A stretch of 64,000 nt of DNA from Chromobacterium piscinae (lineage in GTDB: Bacteria > Pseudomonadota > Gammaproteobacteria > Burkholderiales > Chromobacteriaceae): assembly GCF_021129175.1 (NCBI RefSeq), contig NZ_JAJOHV010000035.1, positions 62,001-126,000 of the forward strand, given 5' to 3'. Each line of letters begins with the position of its first letter. Within the stretch, counting starts at the first letter, position 1. Below the pieces are notes generated by a model. That model saw only the letters and a list, made by a program, of their open reading frames with translations, was not told the origin of the DNA and did no database searches. This document shows positions 1 to 10,200 of this stretch, piece by piece. A program made the position numbers and the translations under genes.

Positions 1-797
1 CCACCGGCCTGGGCCTGCCCTGGCAGGAAGGATCAAGCTGGAGCATGACCGGCGGCCCGCACGGCTACAGCGGCGAAAGCCAGCCCTACGATTCCATAGA
101 TTTCGCCGGCGGCGACGGCCGGGTGCTGGCGCCCCAGGCCGGCGTGATCTACAAAAGCTGCCTGCGCAACGGCAGCGGGCTGGTCAAGCTGGTGCACGAC
201 AACGGCTACTCGTCCACCTACTACCACATGATCAACCTCAACACGGTGGCCGACGGCCAGCGGGTGGCCAAGGGCGCTTATCTGGGCAAGATAGGCAACG
301 GCCTGCCCTGCGGCGGCAGCACCACCGGCCCTCATGTCCACTTCTCATTGATCCATCAGGGCAAGGCCGAGCCAGTGAACCGCAAGTGGCTGGGCGGCTG
401 GCAGTTCTTCTCCGGCAGCCGCGCCTACCAGGGCTACGCCGCGCGCAACGGCGGCCGAGTGAACGTGGGCGGCCGCCTGACGCACTACAGCGGCGGCGGC
501 GATCCGGCGCCCACTCCCGGCGGCGCCAGCGGCGTCGCCACGCCTCGCGGCAACGACGGCTACGTCAACCTGCGCGGCGGTCCCAGCCTGAGCGCCGAGA
601 TCGTCGGCAGCGCCGCCCGCGGCGAGCAGGTGTCGCTGCAGTGCCACGCGCGCGGCGAGGCGGTGGACGGCGTCTGGGGCCGCACCGACATCTGGAACCG
701 CACCGCCGCCGGCCATTGGATCAGCGACGGCTTCATCGATACCGGCAGCAACGCGCCGGTGGTGCCGCAATGCCCGTCGTCGGCGCGGCCATGGTAA
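1..797 (+). CDS. LasA-like M23 metallopeptidase with C-terminal SH3 domain (5' end missing)
   Basis: The reading frame is already open at base 3 and stops with TAA at 795-797, so the signal peptide and propeptide lie outside the window. The peptidase core shows the M23 zinc site: the His of PHGYSG, the Asp of YDSIDF downstream of it, and the HVHF pair (HxH) near base 340. After a Gly/Pro-rich linker (about 500-530) a bacterial SH3-like domain begins at GYVNLRGG and runs to the end. Family knowledge: LasA and beta-lytic proteases are secreted endopeptidases that cut glycine-rich peptides, including peptidoglycan cross-bridges. A lytic, predatory or nutritional role is inferred. The family call is strong because the metal ligands are all visible; the substrate is not shown. 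Confidence 0.85.
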   Translation, partial: TGLGLPWQEGSSWSMTGGPHGYSGESQPYDSIDFAGGDGRVLAPQAGVIYKSCLRNGSGLVKLVHDNGYSSTYYHMINLNTVADGQRVAKGAYLGKIGNGLPCGGSTTGPHVHFSLIHQGKAEPVNRKWLGGWQFFSGSRAYQGYAARNGGRVNVGGRLTHYSGGGDPAPTPGGASGVATPRGNDGYVNLRGGPSLSAEIVGSAARGEQVSLQCHARGEAVDGVWGRTDIWNRTAAGHWISDGFIDTGSNAPVVPQCPSSARPW

Positions 798-801
798 ACG
801 C

Positions 802-2208
802 CTAGCCTGCGCTTCGCCCTCCGCCGGGGGCCGCCGCCCACGCGGCCGCGCCCCGGCGCATCATCAGCCAGTACAAGCTGGCCGTCCCCAGCCAACCCAC
901 CAGCCAGGAAACGTCCGCCCCTCCCAGCGCGCGGACCATCGGCCCGCTGAACAAGGCGCTGTCGATGAACGGCAACTGCAACAACACGCCCACCAGATAG
1001 GCCAGCAAGCCCGGCAAACGGTAGTCCGCGCCCTCCAGCGCCGCCGCGTCCAGCTTGCCGCCGCGCAACAGATAGAAATCCACCAGATTCACCGCGCTCC
1101 ATGGCGTGAACAAGGCGAGCAGCAGCAATAAGAAGGACTTGAACAGCGGCAGGAAGCCATGCTGCGCCCACACCGCGACGGATAGGGAAACCAGCGCCAT
1201 CGCCGCGACGATCAGCCAGCGCCGGCGCGGCCCCAACGTCTCCGGCCGCGCGCCGAACGCCGACGCGATGCTGCCCGCGCACATGAAGCCGCCGTAAGCG
1301 TTGAGCGTGGAAATCGTGACTTTGCCGAACGCCACGCAGAAGAACAGCGCGGCGGCGATGGCGCCCTCAGCGCCCAGGCCGACAAAGTAGGCGACCTCAT
1401 GCCCGCGGAACGCCGCGCCGCCGATGGCCGCCACCAGCACGCCCAGCGACATCGCGATCTGCGCGCCCAGGCCAGAACCCAAGCCTATCGCCAGCGCCAC
1501 CCGCGCCGGCGGCGTGGTCGACGGCAGGTAGCGCGAATAGTCCGACACATAGGGCGCGAAGGCGATCTGCCAGGATGCCGACAGCGATATCGCGACGGTG
1601 AAGGCGGCCGGCTCGAAACGGGTATGCGCCGCCAGCAGCGGCAGCAGATCCACCCGCTCCAGCAAGCGCATGAACAGATAGCAGAAGGCCAGCAGGCCGA
1701 GCAAGCTGGCCACGCGCCCCAGCCGGTGTATCGCCCGATAGCCGAGCGCCGCCGCCAGCAGCACCGCCAGCGCGAACAACAGGCTGCCGGCGGCGTCGCT
1801 TATCTTGAACAGCTGGCCCAGCGCCTGGCCGGACAGCACCATGCCGGTGGCGTTGAAGCCCAGATACATGACGCAAGCCAGTACCAGCGGCAGCACGGCG
1901 CCCTTGACGCCGAACTGCGCGCGGCAGGCCAGCATCTGCGGCAGCCCCAGCCTGGGGCCCTGCGCGCCATGCAAGGCCATTACCGCGCCGCCGGCGACCT
2001 GCCCCAGCAACAGACCGACGATGGACCAGACGACATCGCCGCCCAGCACCACCGCCAGCGCGCCGGTGACCACGGCGGTGATCTGCAGATTGGCCGCCAG
2101 CCACAGCGTGAACTGGCTGAACACGAGGCCATGCCGCTCGCCTTCCGGAATGAAGTCTATGGAACGGCGCTCTATCAGCGGCGCGCCGACGGATGTTTTC
2201 GCTTTCAT
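802..2208 (-). CDS. NCS1-family purine/cytosine-type permease
   Basis: A 468-residue, very hydrophobic protein with about twelve predicted membrane helices and the N-terminal pattern of the NCS1 nucleobase-cation symporters (RSIDFIPEGERHG, then a first helix beginning FSQFTLWLAANLQ). The ATG at 2208 follows AAGGAGA at good spacing. Members import cytosine, purines, allantoin, hydantoins or thiamine precursors with a cation; the substrate cannot be told from sequence alone. It stands alone: the gene downstream on the map (M23 peptidase) converges on it 4 bases away, and the upstream neighbour is divergent. The leader holds an 8-base inverted repeat TCCGGAGC/GCTCCGGA (2231-2265) of unknown meaning. 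No deaminase gene is adjacent, which would have pointed to cytosine. Confidence 0.85.
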   Translation of the reverse strand: MKAKTSVGAPLIERRSIDFIPEGERHGLVFSQFTLWLAANLQITAVVTGALAVVLGGDVVWSIVGLLLGQVAGGAVMALHGAQGPRLGLPQMLACRAQFGVKGAVLPLVLACVMYLGFNATGMVLSGQALGQLFKISDAAGSLLFALAVLLAAALGYRAIHRLGRVASLLGLLAFCYLFMRLLERVDLLPLLAAHTRFEPAAFTVAISLSASWQIAFAPYVSDYSRYLPSTTPPARVALAIGLGSGLGAQIAMSLGVLVAAIGGAAFRGHEVAYFVGLGAEGAIAAALFFCVAFGKVTISTLNAYGGFMCAGSIASAFGARPETLGPRRRWLIVAAMALVSLSVAVWAQHGFLPLFKSFLLLLLALFTPWSAVNLVDFYLLRGGKLDAAALEGADYRLPGLLAYLVGVLLQLPFIDSALFSGPMVRALGGADVSWLVGWLGTASLYWLMMRRGAAAWAAAPGGGRSAG

Positions 2209-2455
2209 GACGGTTTCTCCTTTGTCCGCATCCGGAGCGCCATCTTGCCGCGGCGCGGCTCCGGACCTGCGCCAAACAATCTATACCGCCCGCATGAAGG
2301 CAGGCAAATCCAAGCCATGCGGCATTGCATCATCCATTCCGCATGCTCGTCCATGCCCCCGCGCCGCTCATTCCCGCACTCGGACAGCCATCGTCGATAT
2401 TTGTCCTAACATTTCGTATAGGAACCCTTCGCGCCGGCTCGCAGAATGGAATGAA

Positions 2456-5314
2456 GTGCACCGATTCACCCTGTCCACCACCGAACTCAAACGCCAGCTG
2501 CTGCATGACCGATATCGATTGCTGGCCATCGCGGCAAGCCTTTTCCTGGTCCTGCTGGGAACCGACGTCATCAGCGGCTGGATTCTCCGCACTCCCGCCC
2601 TGATTCCGGAAAACATCCACATGGTGATCGCCACCGCGTTCTGCCTGATCCTGTACGGTCTCGCGCTGCCGCTGGCCTTATGGCGGCCGCAATGGCGGGC
2701 CCACCGCGTGCTGGCGGCGCTTGTGCTGGCGATGGCGACGGCCACGCTGCTGGAGCACCTGAGCGGCAGGTCTCTGGGTTTGGACCTGCCCCAGCTACAC
2801 GCCTGGCGGAACGACATGGTGCCCCACCCGGGCCGGATGGCGCCGCCGACCGCGCTGGCGCTGGCCGCGCTGGGCTGCGGCCTGCTGCTGCAGCCGGGCT
2901 CCACGCCGACCCGGCGCCGAGCGGTGAAGATCTGCGTATTGCTGCCGCTGCTGCTCGGCGTGCTGGGGGCGGTGGCGTACCTGGTCAATCTGGAGCTGCT
3001 GTACAGCTGGGGCGCCTCGGTGCGGATGGCTCTGCTGACCGCGCTGGGCGTCATCTCCGCCGCCCTGGGGCTGGATGCGCTGAGGCGACAGGCGCTTCGC
3101 CGCCATCTTCGCTCCCAAGACATGGCCGATTCGATTTCCGTGACCGCCACCGCGCTGCTGATCTCCATCTCGCTGACCACCGGCCTGCTGATCTACCGCG
3201 TCTCCAGCGCCGCGCACGAGCGCAGCCTGAGCACGGTGATGGCCAACAGCGTGCGGCAGCGCGCCGCGTTGCTGGTGGCCCAGTTCGGCATCAGCGACGA
3301 CATCGCCCGCCGCATCTACCAGCGCCCGTCGATGCAGAAGCTGCTGGAAGACGCCAGCCGCGGCAAACTGGACGCCAGCGCCGCCGCCGCCGAGCTGGCG
3401 GCCCGCAACCACATGACGCTGAACGGCATCGCCATCCAGGATGGCGGCGGCCGCGCGCTGGTGCAGGTCGGCTATTTCGAAACCCGGCCGCGCCAGGCCC
3501 TGGCGCTGCGCTCGCCGGCCGGCTCCCGGCTGCTGTGGAACGGCCATTACCTATACCGCACCGAGGCGATCTACCGCACCTCGGCCGGCTCATCGCGGCT
3601 GGTGATCGAACAGAAATTGGAGATGTTCGACCGCATCGTCCAGGACACCGCCCCGCGCGACGGGCTCAGCGGCCTGTACGCGCTGTGCGGCCACGACGAC
3701 CACGATCTGCGTTGCTTCTCGCAGTCGCCGCGGGATCCCGGACCCACGATCCCGATCGCCGGCAACGTCCGCCACTTCACCATGTGGCCGGCCTTTTCCG
3801 GGAAAAGCGGTTCGCTGCACGCGGTCGACTACTCGGGCCGCGACGTGATCAGCGCCTATGCGCCGGTCGGCGACAGCGGACTCGCCTTCAGTTACAAGAT
3901 CCGGGTGGCGGACCTGCTGGCGCCGATCCGCCATGATCTGGAGATCGACGCGCTGATCATGCTGGCAATGGTCACGCTGGGCACGCTGATCCTGCGCTGG
4001 CGCACTTCGCCGCTGCTGCGCGAGGTATTGCAATCCAACCGGATGGCGGAAATGGCGGCCGAGCGCTTCCGCAACGCCGCCGAAGCCAATATGGACGCCT
4101 TCATCATCATGGAGGCGCTGCGCGACCACATCGGCGAGGTGGACGATTTTCGCGTGGTCTACATCAACGCCGAAGCGGAAAGGATGTGGCAGCTGCGCCG
4201 GGACGAAACGATAGGCAGGAACTGGAAAGCGCTGGCGGCCTCGCTGAACGTCTCCAACCACTTCGAAAGCTATAAGCAGGTCATCGACACCGGCATGCCG
4301 CTGTCCGAAGAAGTGCCCAAGGCCTACGACGCCAGCCACCCGATCTGGATCCACCAGGAAATCGTCCGCGCCGGGGACGGCATCAGCATCAGCGTGCGCG
4401 ACATCACGCAAAAGAAACTGGCGGAACTGGACCTGGTCCTGCGCGAGGCCTTGCTCAAGACCGTCACCGACTCCATTCCTGCGCTGGTGGCCTTCGTCGA
4501 CGTCGATCAACGCTATCGCTATTGCAACAAGACCTACACCCGGCTGTTCGGCATTGCGCCGGAGCAGGTGATAGGCCGCAATATGCGCGATTTTCTGGGG
4601 GAGGAAAGCTATGCGGCGGTGCGGCCCTATGTCGAGCAGGCGCTGCAGGGGCAGGCCGCCGCCTTCGAGATGGAAATGTTCCTCCACGGCAGCCAGCGCT
4701 ATGTGGAGGGCCGCTACATTCCGCAACAGCACGCGGACGGCACAGTGTCGGGGTTTTACGTGATGATCTGGGACATCACCCAGTCGCGCGCGCGGGAAAT
4801 CGAGCTACGCAACAAGGTCACCCAGGATGCGATGACCGGCTTGCTCAACCGCGCGGCTTTCATGGACATCCTGGGCGACGAGATCAAGCACCACTACCTG
4901 AAGCGCCAGGCATTGGCGCTGTTGTTTCTCGACATCGATCACTTCAAGCAAGTGAACGACACGCTGGGGCATGCCACCGGCGACGAGCTGATCAAAATTT
5001 TCGCCGGACGGCTGCGGCAGAACGTGCGCGGCACAGACCACGTGGCCCGGCTGGGCGGCGACGAGTTCGTCGTGCTGCTGGTCGGCCTGGATACCGAGCG
5101 CACCGCGACCGCCGTGGTCGACAAGCTGATGGCGGCAGTCTGCCAGGATGCAAAGCTGTCAGGCGAGCGCCGCCGCGTCTCCACCAGCATCGGCGTCGCC
5201 TATGCCTACATGCCCGACATCACGCCGGAACGGCTGCTGGAAATCGCCGACGAGGGCCTGTACCAGGCCAAGGCCGCCGGGCGCAATACCTACCGGCTGA
5301 TGCGGGTGGGCTGA
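2456..5314 (+). CDS. Membrane-bound PAS-PAS-GGDEF diguanylate cyclase
   Basis: About 952 residues from the proposed GTG at 2456; the frame is open further upstream (to 1805) but that part overlaps the divergent permease and its leader. Order: six N-terminal membrane helices, a further helix near residue 230, a periplasmic segment of roughly 240 residues, another helix near 505, a PAS domain from about 535, a second PAS domain from about 662, and a C-terminal GGDEF domain with intact GGDEF at 867-871. An RGTD sequence five residues before GGDEF is a canonical I-site, so product inhibition by c-di-GMP is expected. No EAL domain. It should make c-di-GMP in response to a membrane or periplasmic cue. 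The ligand is unknown, and the start is the least certain part. Confidence 0.88.
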   Translation: MHRFTLSTTELKRQLLHDRYRLLAIAASLFLVLLGTDVISGWILRTPALIPENIHMVIATAFCLILYGLALPLALWRPQWRAHRVLAALVLAMATATLLEHLSGRSLGLDLPQLHAWRNDMVPHPGRMAPPTALALAALGCGLLLQPGSTPTRRRAVKICVLLPLLLGVLGAVAYLVNLELLYSWGASVRMALLTALGVISAALGLDALRRQALRRHLRSQDMADSISVTATALLISISLTTGLLIYRVSSAAHERSLSTVMANSVRQRAALLVAQFGISDDIARRIYQRPSMQKLLEDASRGKLDASAAAAELAARNHMTLNGIAIQDGGGRALVQVGYFETRPRQALALRSPAGSRLLWNGHYLYRTEAIYRTSAGSSRLVIEQKLEMFDRIVQDTAPRDGLSGLYALCGHDDHDLRCFSQSPRDPGPTIPIAGNVRHFTMWPAFSGKSGSLHAVDYSGRDVISAYAPVGDSGLAFSYKIRVADLLAPIRHDLEIDALIMLAMVTLGTLILRWRTSPLLREVLQSNRMAEMAAERFRNAAEANMDAFIIMEALRDHIGEVDDFRVVYINAEAERMWQLRRDETIGRNWKALAASLNVSNHFESYKQVIDTGMPLSEEVPKAYDASHPIWIHQEIVRAGDGISISVRDITQKKLAELDLVLREALLKTVTDSIPALVAFVDVDQRYRYCNKTYTRLFGIAPEQVIGRNMRDFLGEESYAAVRPYVEQALQGQAAAFEMEMFLHGSQRYVEGRYIPQQHADGTVSGFYVMIWDITQSRAREIELRNKVTQDAMTGLLNRAAFMDILGDEIKHHYLKRQALALLFLDIDHFKQVNDTLGHATGDELIKIFAGRLRQNVRGTDHVARLGGDEFVVLLVGLDTERTATAVVDKLMAAVCQDAKLSGERRRVSTSIGVAYAYMPDITPERLLEIADEGLYQAKAAGRNTYRLMRVG

Positions 5315-5375
5315 GACTCTCTCATACCTCACAAGAAATAGACAAGACGATCTCGGAAAAACGCTTGGAAACGAC

Positions 5376-5412
5376 AAACCGCGTCCTGTCCAAAGAAAAC
5401 TGAACGCGGTTT
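5376..5412. terminator. Inverted repeat between convergent genes, possible bidirectional terminator
   Basis: Perfect 9-base arms AAACCGCGT (5376-5384) and ACGCGGTTT (5404-5412) separated by 19 bases, lying between the convergent stop codons of the diguanylate cyclase and the cupin gene. The loop is long for an intrinsic terminator, but A/T ends flank both arms, so it could act in both directions. Confidence 0.4.
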
Positions 5413-5424
5413 ATCTTCATCAGG

Positions 5425-5856
5425 CTACTCGGCCTTGGCGCTGAGCGGCACGCCGGTTGCCCCAGCGTAAAATACCAACAGCTCCACCGGCTTGTCCCCG
5501 GTAACGCCGCGGTGTTGGGTGCCTACCATCTCCGCCAGTGTGTCGCCGGCGCTCAGATGCTTCTGGCGTTTTCCATCACGGCTTTCCACAGTCAGTTCGC
5601 CGCTGACCACATACGCGGCGTTGGGAGACGGATGGCTGTGCCAAGGCAGGCTGGTATGGGGCGGAATCATGATGCGCACCATCGTCAATTCCGGCTGCCC
5701 CGCCGGATAGGCCTTGTAAAGATCGCCATCCCAAGAGCGCTCCGTCTTGAGCAGCGTCTCGGTTTTTACCGCGCCCCCCTCGGCGGCATGAGCAAACGGC
5801 ACCGCCAACAACGCGGCGAGCAAAGCCAACCGGCATCCCGTCAAATCGATCTTCAT
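5425..5856 (-). CDS. Secreted cupin-domain protein
   Basis: A 143-residue protein whose first 24 residues form a signal peptide (basic start, hydrophobic stretch, AHA-A cleavage region), so it should be periplasmic. The rest is a single cupin barrel: an HSH pair in LPWHSHPSP followed by YVVSGELTVE, and a second-motif His in GTQHRGV. The usual Glu of cupin motif 1 appears to be replaced by Ala, so metal binding may be altered. The ATG at 5856 has AAGGAGA six bases upstream. Monocistronic, convergent with the diguanylate cyclase. No substrate can be assigned; small periplasmic cupins of this kind are mostly uncharacterised. Confidence 0.8.
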   Translation of the reverse strand: MKIDLTGCRLALLAALLAVPFAHAAEGGAVKTETLLKTERSWDGDLYKAYPAGQPELTMVRIMIPPHTSLPWHSHPSPNAAYVVSGELTVESRDGKRQKHLSAGDTLAEMVGTQHRGVTGDKPVELLVFYAGATGVPLSAKAE

Positions 5857-6018
5857 GTTTTCTCCTTCGAGTGATTTGAATAAGCGAATCGATTCGACGC
5901 GCTTCTACCGGACCAGTTCAACGCGTTCCCCCTCGCCAAAAACCAAACAACACCAGCGAGCGCTCAAAAAACGCTCCACTCCTGTCGAGTGGACAGGTAT
6001 TTTGCGCATGCGATAAAA

Positions 6019-6044
6019 AAACCCTCCGCCGAAGCGGAGGGTTT
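6019..6044 (-). terminator. Rho-independent terminator of the yccA-type gene
   Basis: Perfect 11-base stem (6019-6029 with 6034-6044). On the minus strand it is closed by a TTCG tetraloop and followed by a run of seven T. It sits 22 bases past the stop codon of the minus-strand gene at 6067. Confidence 0.92.
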
Positions 6045-6066
6045 GGATTGTCAGTATGAGGTGCGA

Positions 6067-6756
6067 TCAGTCGCGGTTGCCGCCGAAGGCCAGCAGCAGC
6101 TGCAACAGGCTGGTGAACAGGTTGTAGATGCTGATGTAGATGGACAGCGCGGCGGAAATGTAGCTGTTCTCGCCACCGTCAACCACGGTCTTGACCTGCC
6201 ACAGGATCATCAGCGAGCTGAACAGCGCGAATGCCGCGGAGATCATCAGTTGGAACGCCGGCATGCGCAGGAACAGGTTCGCCACCACGGCCACCATCAG
6301 CACGATGGCGCCCACGGTCAGGAAGTTGCCCAGGCCCGACAGGTCGCGCTTGGTGGTGGTGGCGATGGCGGCCATCACGAAGAACACGACGGACGTGGCC
6401 GCGCCGGCGGTCATGATCAGCTGGCCGCCATTGGAGAACTTGAGCGCGAACTGCAGCAAGGGTCCGAGCAGGACGCCCATCATGAAGGTGAAGCCCAGCA
6501 TCAGGAACACGCCCAGCGAGCTGTAGCGGTTCTTCTCAATGGCGAAGACCAGGCCGTAGAACACCGCCATGATCAGCAGCATGCCGATGATGGGGCTGCC
6601 GGCCAAGAACGCGAAACTCATATGGGTGCCCACGATGGCGCCCATGACGGTCGGGATCATCGACAGGCCCAGCAGGCCATAGGTGTTGCGCAACATTTTG
6701 TTGCGAACATCGGCCATCGGGGTCGATTGGTAGGCCGTTTGAAAATCCGGGTGCAT
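6067..6756 (-). CDS. yccA: Bax inhibitor-1/YccA family inner-membrane protein
   Basis: 229 residues with seven predicted membrane helices and the Bax-inhibitor-1 layout. It starts MHPDFQTAYQ, as other bacterial YccA-type proteins do, and ends in a short charged tail. The ATG at 6756 is preceded by AGGAGA. A longer open frame continues upstream but runs backwards through the tRNA-Leu gene and is not credible. In E. coli YccA is a substrate and modulator of the FtsH protease; the same role is assumed here only by family. It is a single-gene unit, with a strong terminator behind it and the divergent tRNA gene in front. Confidence 0.88.
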   Translation of the reverse strand: MHPDFQTAYQSTPMADVRNKMLRNTYGLLGLSMIPTVMGAIVGTHMSFAFLAGSPIIGMLLIMAVFYGLVFAIEKNRYSSLGVFLMLGFTFMMGVLLGPLLQFALKFSNGGQLIMTAGAATSVVFFVMAAIATTTKRDLSGLGNFLTVGAIVLMVAVVANLFLRMPAFQLMISAAFALFSSLMILWQVKTVVDGGENSYISAALSIYISIYNLFTSLLQLLLAFGGNRD

Positions 6757-6852
6757 GTGAAACTCTCCTGAGTTGATTATTCTGGAACGACTTTTGGGAT
6801 TGTAAGCAACAGACCATGCCGAAGGGAATAAGTTTCCATTCCTTCTTCCTGC

Positions 6853-6881
6853 TTGTCTTGGACGAATCCTTGGGGTAATAT
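6853..6881 (+). promoter_or_regulatory. Probable promoter of tRNA-Leu
   Basis: TTGTCT (6853-6858) and TAATAT (6876-6881) are separated by exactly 17 bases and lie about 57 bases upstream of the mature tRNA 5' end. This fits a sigma70 promoter with a short processed leader. Confidence 0.5.
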
Positions 6882-6938
6882 CGCATTCCCTCAAGGCACA
6901 GATGTGGGCGACAGCCCGCGTTTGCAAGCCATTTGGAT

Positions 6939-7023
6939 GCGAGAGTGGCGGAATTGGTAGACGCACTGGATTTAGGTTCCAGCGCCGCAAGGCGTGAGAG
7001 TTCGAGTCTCTCCTTTCGCACCA
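6939..7023 (+). tRNA. tRNA-Leu(UAG)
   Basis: An 85-base class II tRNA. The acceptor arms GCGAGAG (6939-6945) and CTTTCGC (7013-7019) pair with one G-T wobble; the discriminator A is at 7020 and CCA is encoded at 7021-7023. The anticodon stem CTGGA/TCCAG encloses the loop TTTAGGT, giving anticodon TAG, which reads CUA/CUG leucine codons. A long variable arm and the TTCGAGT T-loop are present. No terminator is obvious downstream. The following 214 bases (7024-7237) hold no gene, and I see no direct repeat of the tRNA 3' end that would mark an integrated element. Confidence 0.97.
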
Positions 7024-7237
7024 ACCATATTTAACGTTTCCCTTCACAATCCACCACGCCCCACCAGAGCCCCCCAATAAAGGCTTTGTCACGGAGACAT
7101 ATCTCCTCCACTACAGCCCTGCACAAACCGCTGTAATACGCTATAACTTGGACCAAATTTGTCCCCGACAGTGTCCCAAGCAGAGCAAGCCGGGCCCAAT
7201 GCTTTATCCAGCAGGAACAAATTATTCGTCCAGCGCG

Positions 7238-10200
7238 TCAGGCGGAGTTATCCGCCAGCCAGGCTCGCGCCGCGCCCGCCACCCGTTCCAGCTCCAATTC
7301 GATATCCTGCAGCAATGATGGCCAACTCTGGCTTCGCCCCTCCTTGACCGCTTTTTCCAGGCCCTTGAGAAGAGACACCAAATCCGCCGCGCCAAACGAG
7401 CCCACGCTGCCGCGCAAGGCATGCAGCTGCCTGGCGCCGACATCCAGCAAACCCTGCTCCAAACTGGTTTGGATCCGTGTCATCTCCGGTCCGCTGGTAT
7501 CGATCAGCATCTGCATCAGCTTGCGCACCCGCTCGCGCGCGGCGGGGCTGGAGCCAGCCAGGCGCATCAGCTCTGCTGAAAATACGACCTCATCCGGCTC
7601 GACGGCCTTTTCTTCCTCTGGCGGCCAAGCCAGGTAACGATCCAGCACCGCGTACAAGCGATCGAACCGTATAGGCTTGGCGATGAACTCGTCCATGCCG
7701 GCTCGCAGGCACCCCGACCATTCCTCGGGCGACATGCCCGCGCTCATCGCGATAATGGGCAGTTTCAGCCCCAGCTCTCCGCGTATCAACGACGCCGCGG
7801 TATCGCCGTCCATCACCGGCATCTGCCTGTCCATCAACACCAGCGCGTAATCTCCGCCCCGCTCCCTCAGCGCGTCCACCGCCAACCGGCCGTTTTCCAC
7901 GGTCTCCACTTGCAAGCCCGCCTGCTGCAATAAGACGCAAGCCACCTGTTGGTTGATCGGATTATCCTCCACCAGCAGGATGCGCGCCGACCGCCATCCC
8001 GCGGGCCTGGCGCCGAACGGCCTCGCCTCGGGTTCCATTCCGCGCGCGCGCGCGTTTCGCCAGGCATCAGCCAGCGCCCCGGCGATTACCGGCTTCACCA
8101 ACACGCCATTCAACGCCTCTCGCCCCGCCGCCCGGCCCAGCCTGCCCCTGTCGTCGGCTCTCGCCATCGCGATCAAGGCGATGTCGCGGTCAGGCCAGCG
8201 CCGGCGTATCTCGCCGCATAGCGCCAGCCCGCTCTCTTCTCCCAGCCGCCAGTCCACCAAGGCGATCTCGAATGCCGTACCTTCCTCTCCCGCCAAGACA
8301 GCCAGAGCCTCATCCGCGTCCGCAGCCCCTTCAGGCGATCCGCCTAGGCGCTGCACATGCCAGCAGACTGCTTGCCGGCTGCCTGCATTGTCGTCCACCA
8401 CCAGCACGCGCCCAAGGGCGGCAGCCGCCGCGCGCGCCTCCCCTGCGACCTCGAGAGGCAAAGAAAACCAGAAGCGGCTACCCTCGCCCAACCGGCTTTC
8501 CACCCCCATCTCGCCGCCCATCAGCTCGACCAAACGCCGGGAAATCGTCAAACCCAGGCCGGTGCCGCCGAAACGCCGCGTATTGGAGGAGTCCGCCTGG
8601 ACAAAGGGGTCGAATACCGTTTTCAACAGCGCCTCGTCCATCCCCAGGCCGGTATCGCGAACGGAGAACAACAACTTGTCGCCGGCAGCCCCCTTCTCCA
8701 GCCCCACCGTTACCGCCACCTCGCCCCGCTCGGTGAACTTGATCGCATTCCCGGCCAGATTCACCAGCACCTGCTGTAGTTTGAGAGGATCGCCGACCAA
8801 GCCTCCGGGCACATCCGGCTCGACGGCGATCACCAGCTCCAGCGACTTGCGGGCGGCATTCATCGACATCATCGCCGCCAGCGCGCCCAGCACCTCGTTC
8901 AGGTCGTAATCGACTCGAGCCGCTTCCAGCTTGCCGGCCTCCATCTTGGAAAAATCCAGGATGTCGTTGAGGATGGCCATAAGCGAGCGGCAGGACAGCT
9001 GCAGCATGTCCAAATAGTCGCGCTGGGCGCCGTCCAGCCTGGTGCTGGACAGCAGCTCCAGCATGCCGAGCACGCCGTTCATCGGCGTGCGGATTTCATG
9101 GCTCATGTTGGCGACGAATTCGCTCTTGGCCCGGCTGGCGCTTTCGGCCTGCTCCTTGGCCAGCTCCAGCATCCGCGTCGCCTCCCGTTCCGCGCGGACA
9201 TCCTTGGCGATGCAGACGAAGCCATGCAGCCAGCCATCCTGCCAGATGCCGGTGGTCACCAGGCTGACCGGGATGTGCCGGCCATCCTTGTGGCGGTAAG
9301 TCCACTCCTGGATGATGCTGCCGCCCCGACGCGTTTTCTCCACGAAAACATCAAAGCCGGCAACCGGCCTCCCCAGCTCTTCCGACAGCTCGCTCTCGAG
9401 CCTGGCCACCTCCTCCGGCAGATGCAGGATCATCGGCGTAGCCAGTCCCGTCAGCTCATCGGCGCGATATCCCAGCATGCGCTCGGCGCCGGCGCTGAAA
9501 ATGCTGATCTCGCCCCGCAGATCGGTGGCGATGATCGCGAAATCGCTGGCGGAATCGATAATGCCTTGCAGCCTGGCCTGCACCTCCTGCCGCTCCCGCT
9601 GCGCCTGCTTCAGCGGCGTGATGTCGGTGACAAACACGTAAAATCCGCTGACTTGCTCCCGCTGCCAATGCGGAACGTAATGCGCCAGCAGATGCCGCTC
9701 CTGGCCGCTCAGGTCTATGATGCAGCGCTCGGACAGGCTGGCCACGCCGTCCAGCGCGCCCTGGATATAAGGCTGGTTGGCGCGGTAGCGCTCGTCTCCG
9801 ACCACATGGCGCAGATGGCGCCCCATGACGTCGCCTATCTCCAGCCCCATCCAGTCCAGATAGGCGCGGTTGGCGAAAACATTGTGCAGATTGCCATCCC
9901 AATAGCTGACCATCGCCGGCATCGAGTCGAGCACGGTTTGCAGCTCGTCGCGCACGCGGCGCAATTCGGCCCGCCCCTCCTGCAGACTGCCCGCGTCCCA
10001 GCACACGCCCTCGGCTCGCAGCACCCGCCCGGCCTCGTCCCGCTCCACCTGGGCGCACAGCCGAAACCAGCGCAAGCGGCCTTCGCCGTCCACGATGCGA
10101 TAATCCCAGCCCTCGGCCGCCAGCCCGCGCAACTCATCGGTCCAGAGCCCATCCCAGGCCGCCAGCTCGTCCGGATGCACGCAGCTCCGCCAGCGCGCCC

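Noticed and set aside
2209-2330. Riboswitch before the NCS1 permease
   Set aside because: Only one inverted repeat is present; no TPP or purine aptamer core could be matched.
1805-2455. Upstream extension of the diguanylate cyclase
   Set aside because: It overlaps the permease gene and its leader on the other strand; composition is not protein-like.
6757-7092. N-terminal extension of the YccA-type gene
   Set aside because: It runs backwards through the whole tRNA-Leu gene, and a proper AGGAGA-ATG lies at 6756.
7024-7237. Possible integration scar downstream of tRNA-Leu
   Set aside because: No direct repeat of the tRNA 3' end and no integrase were found.
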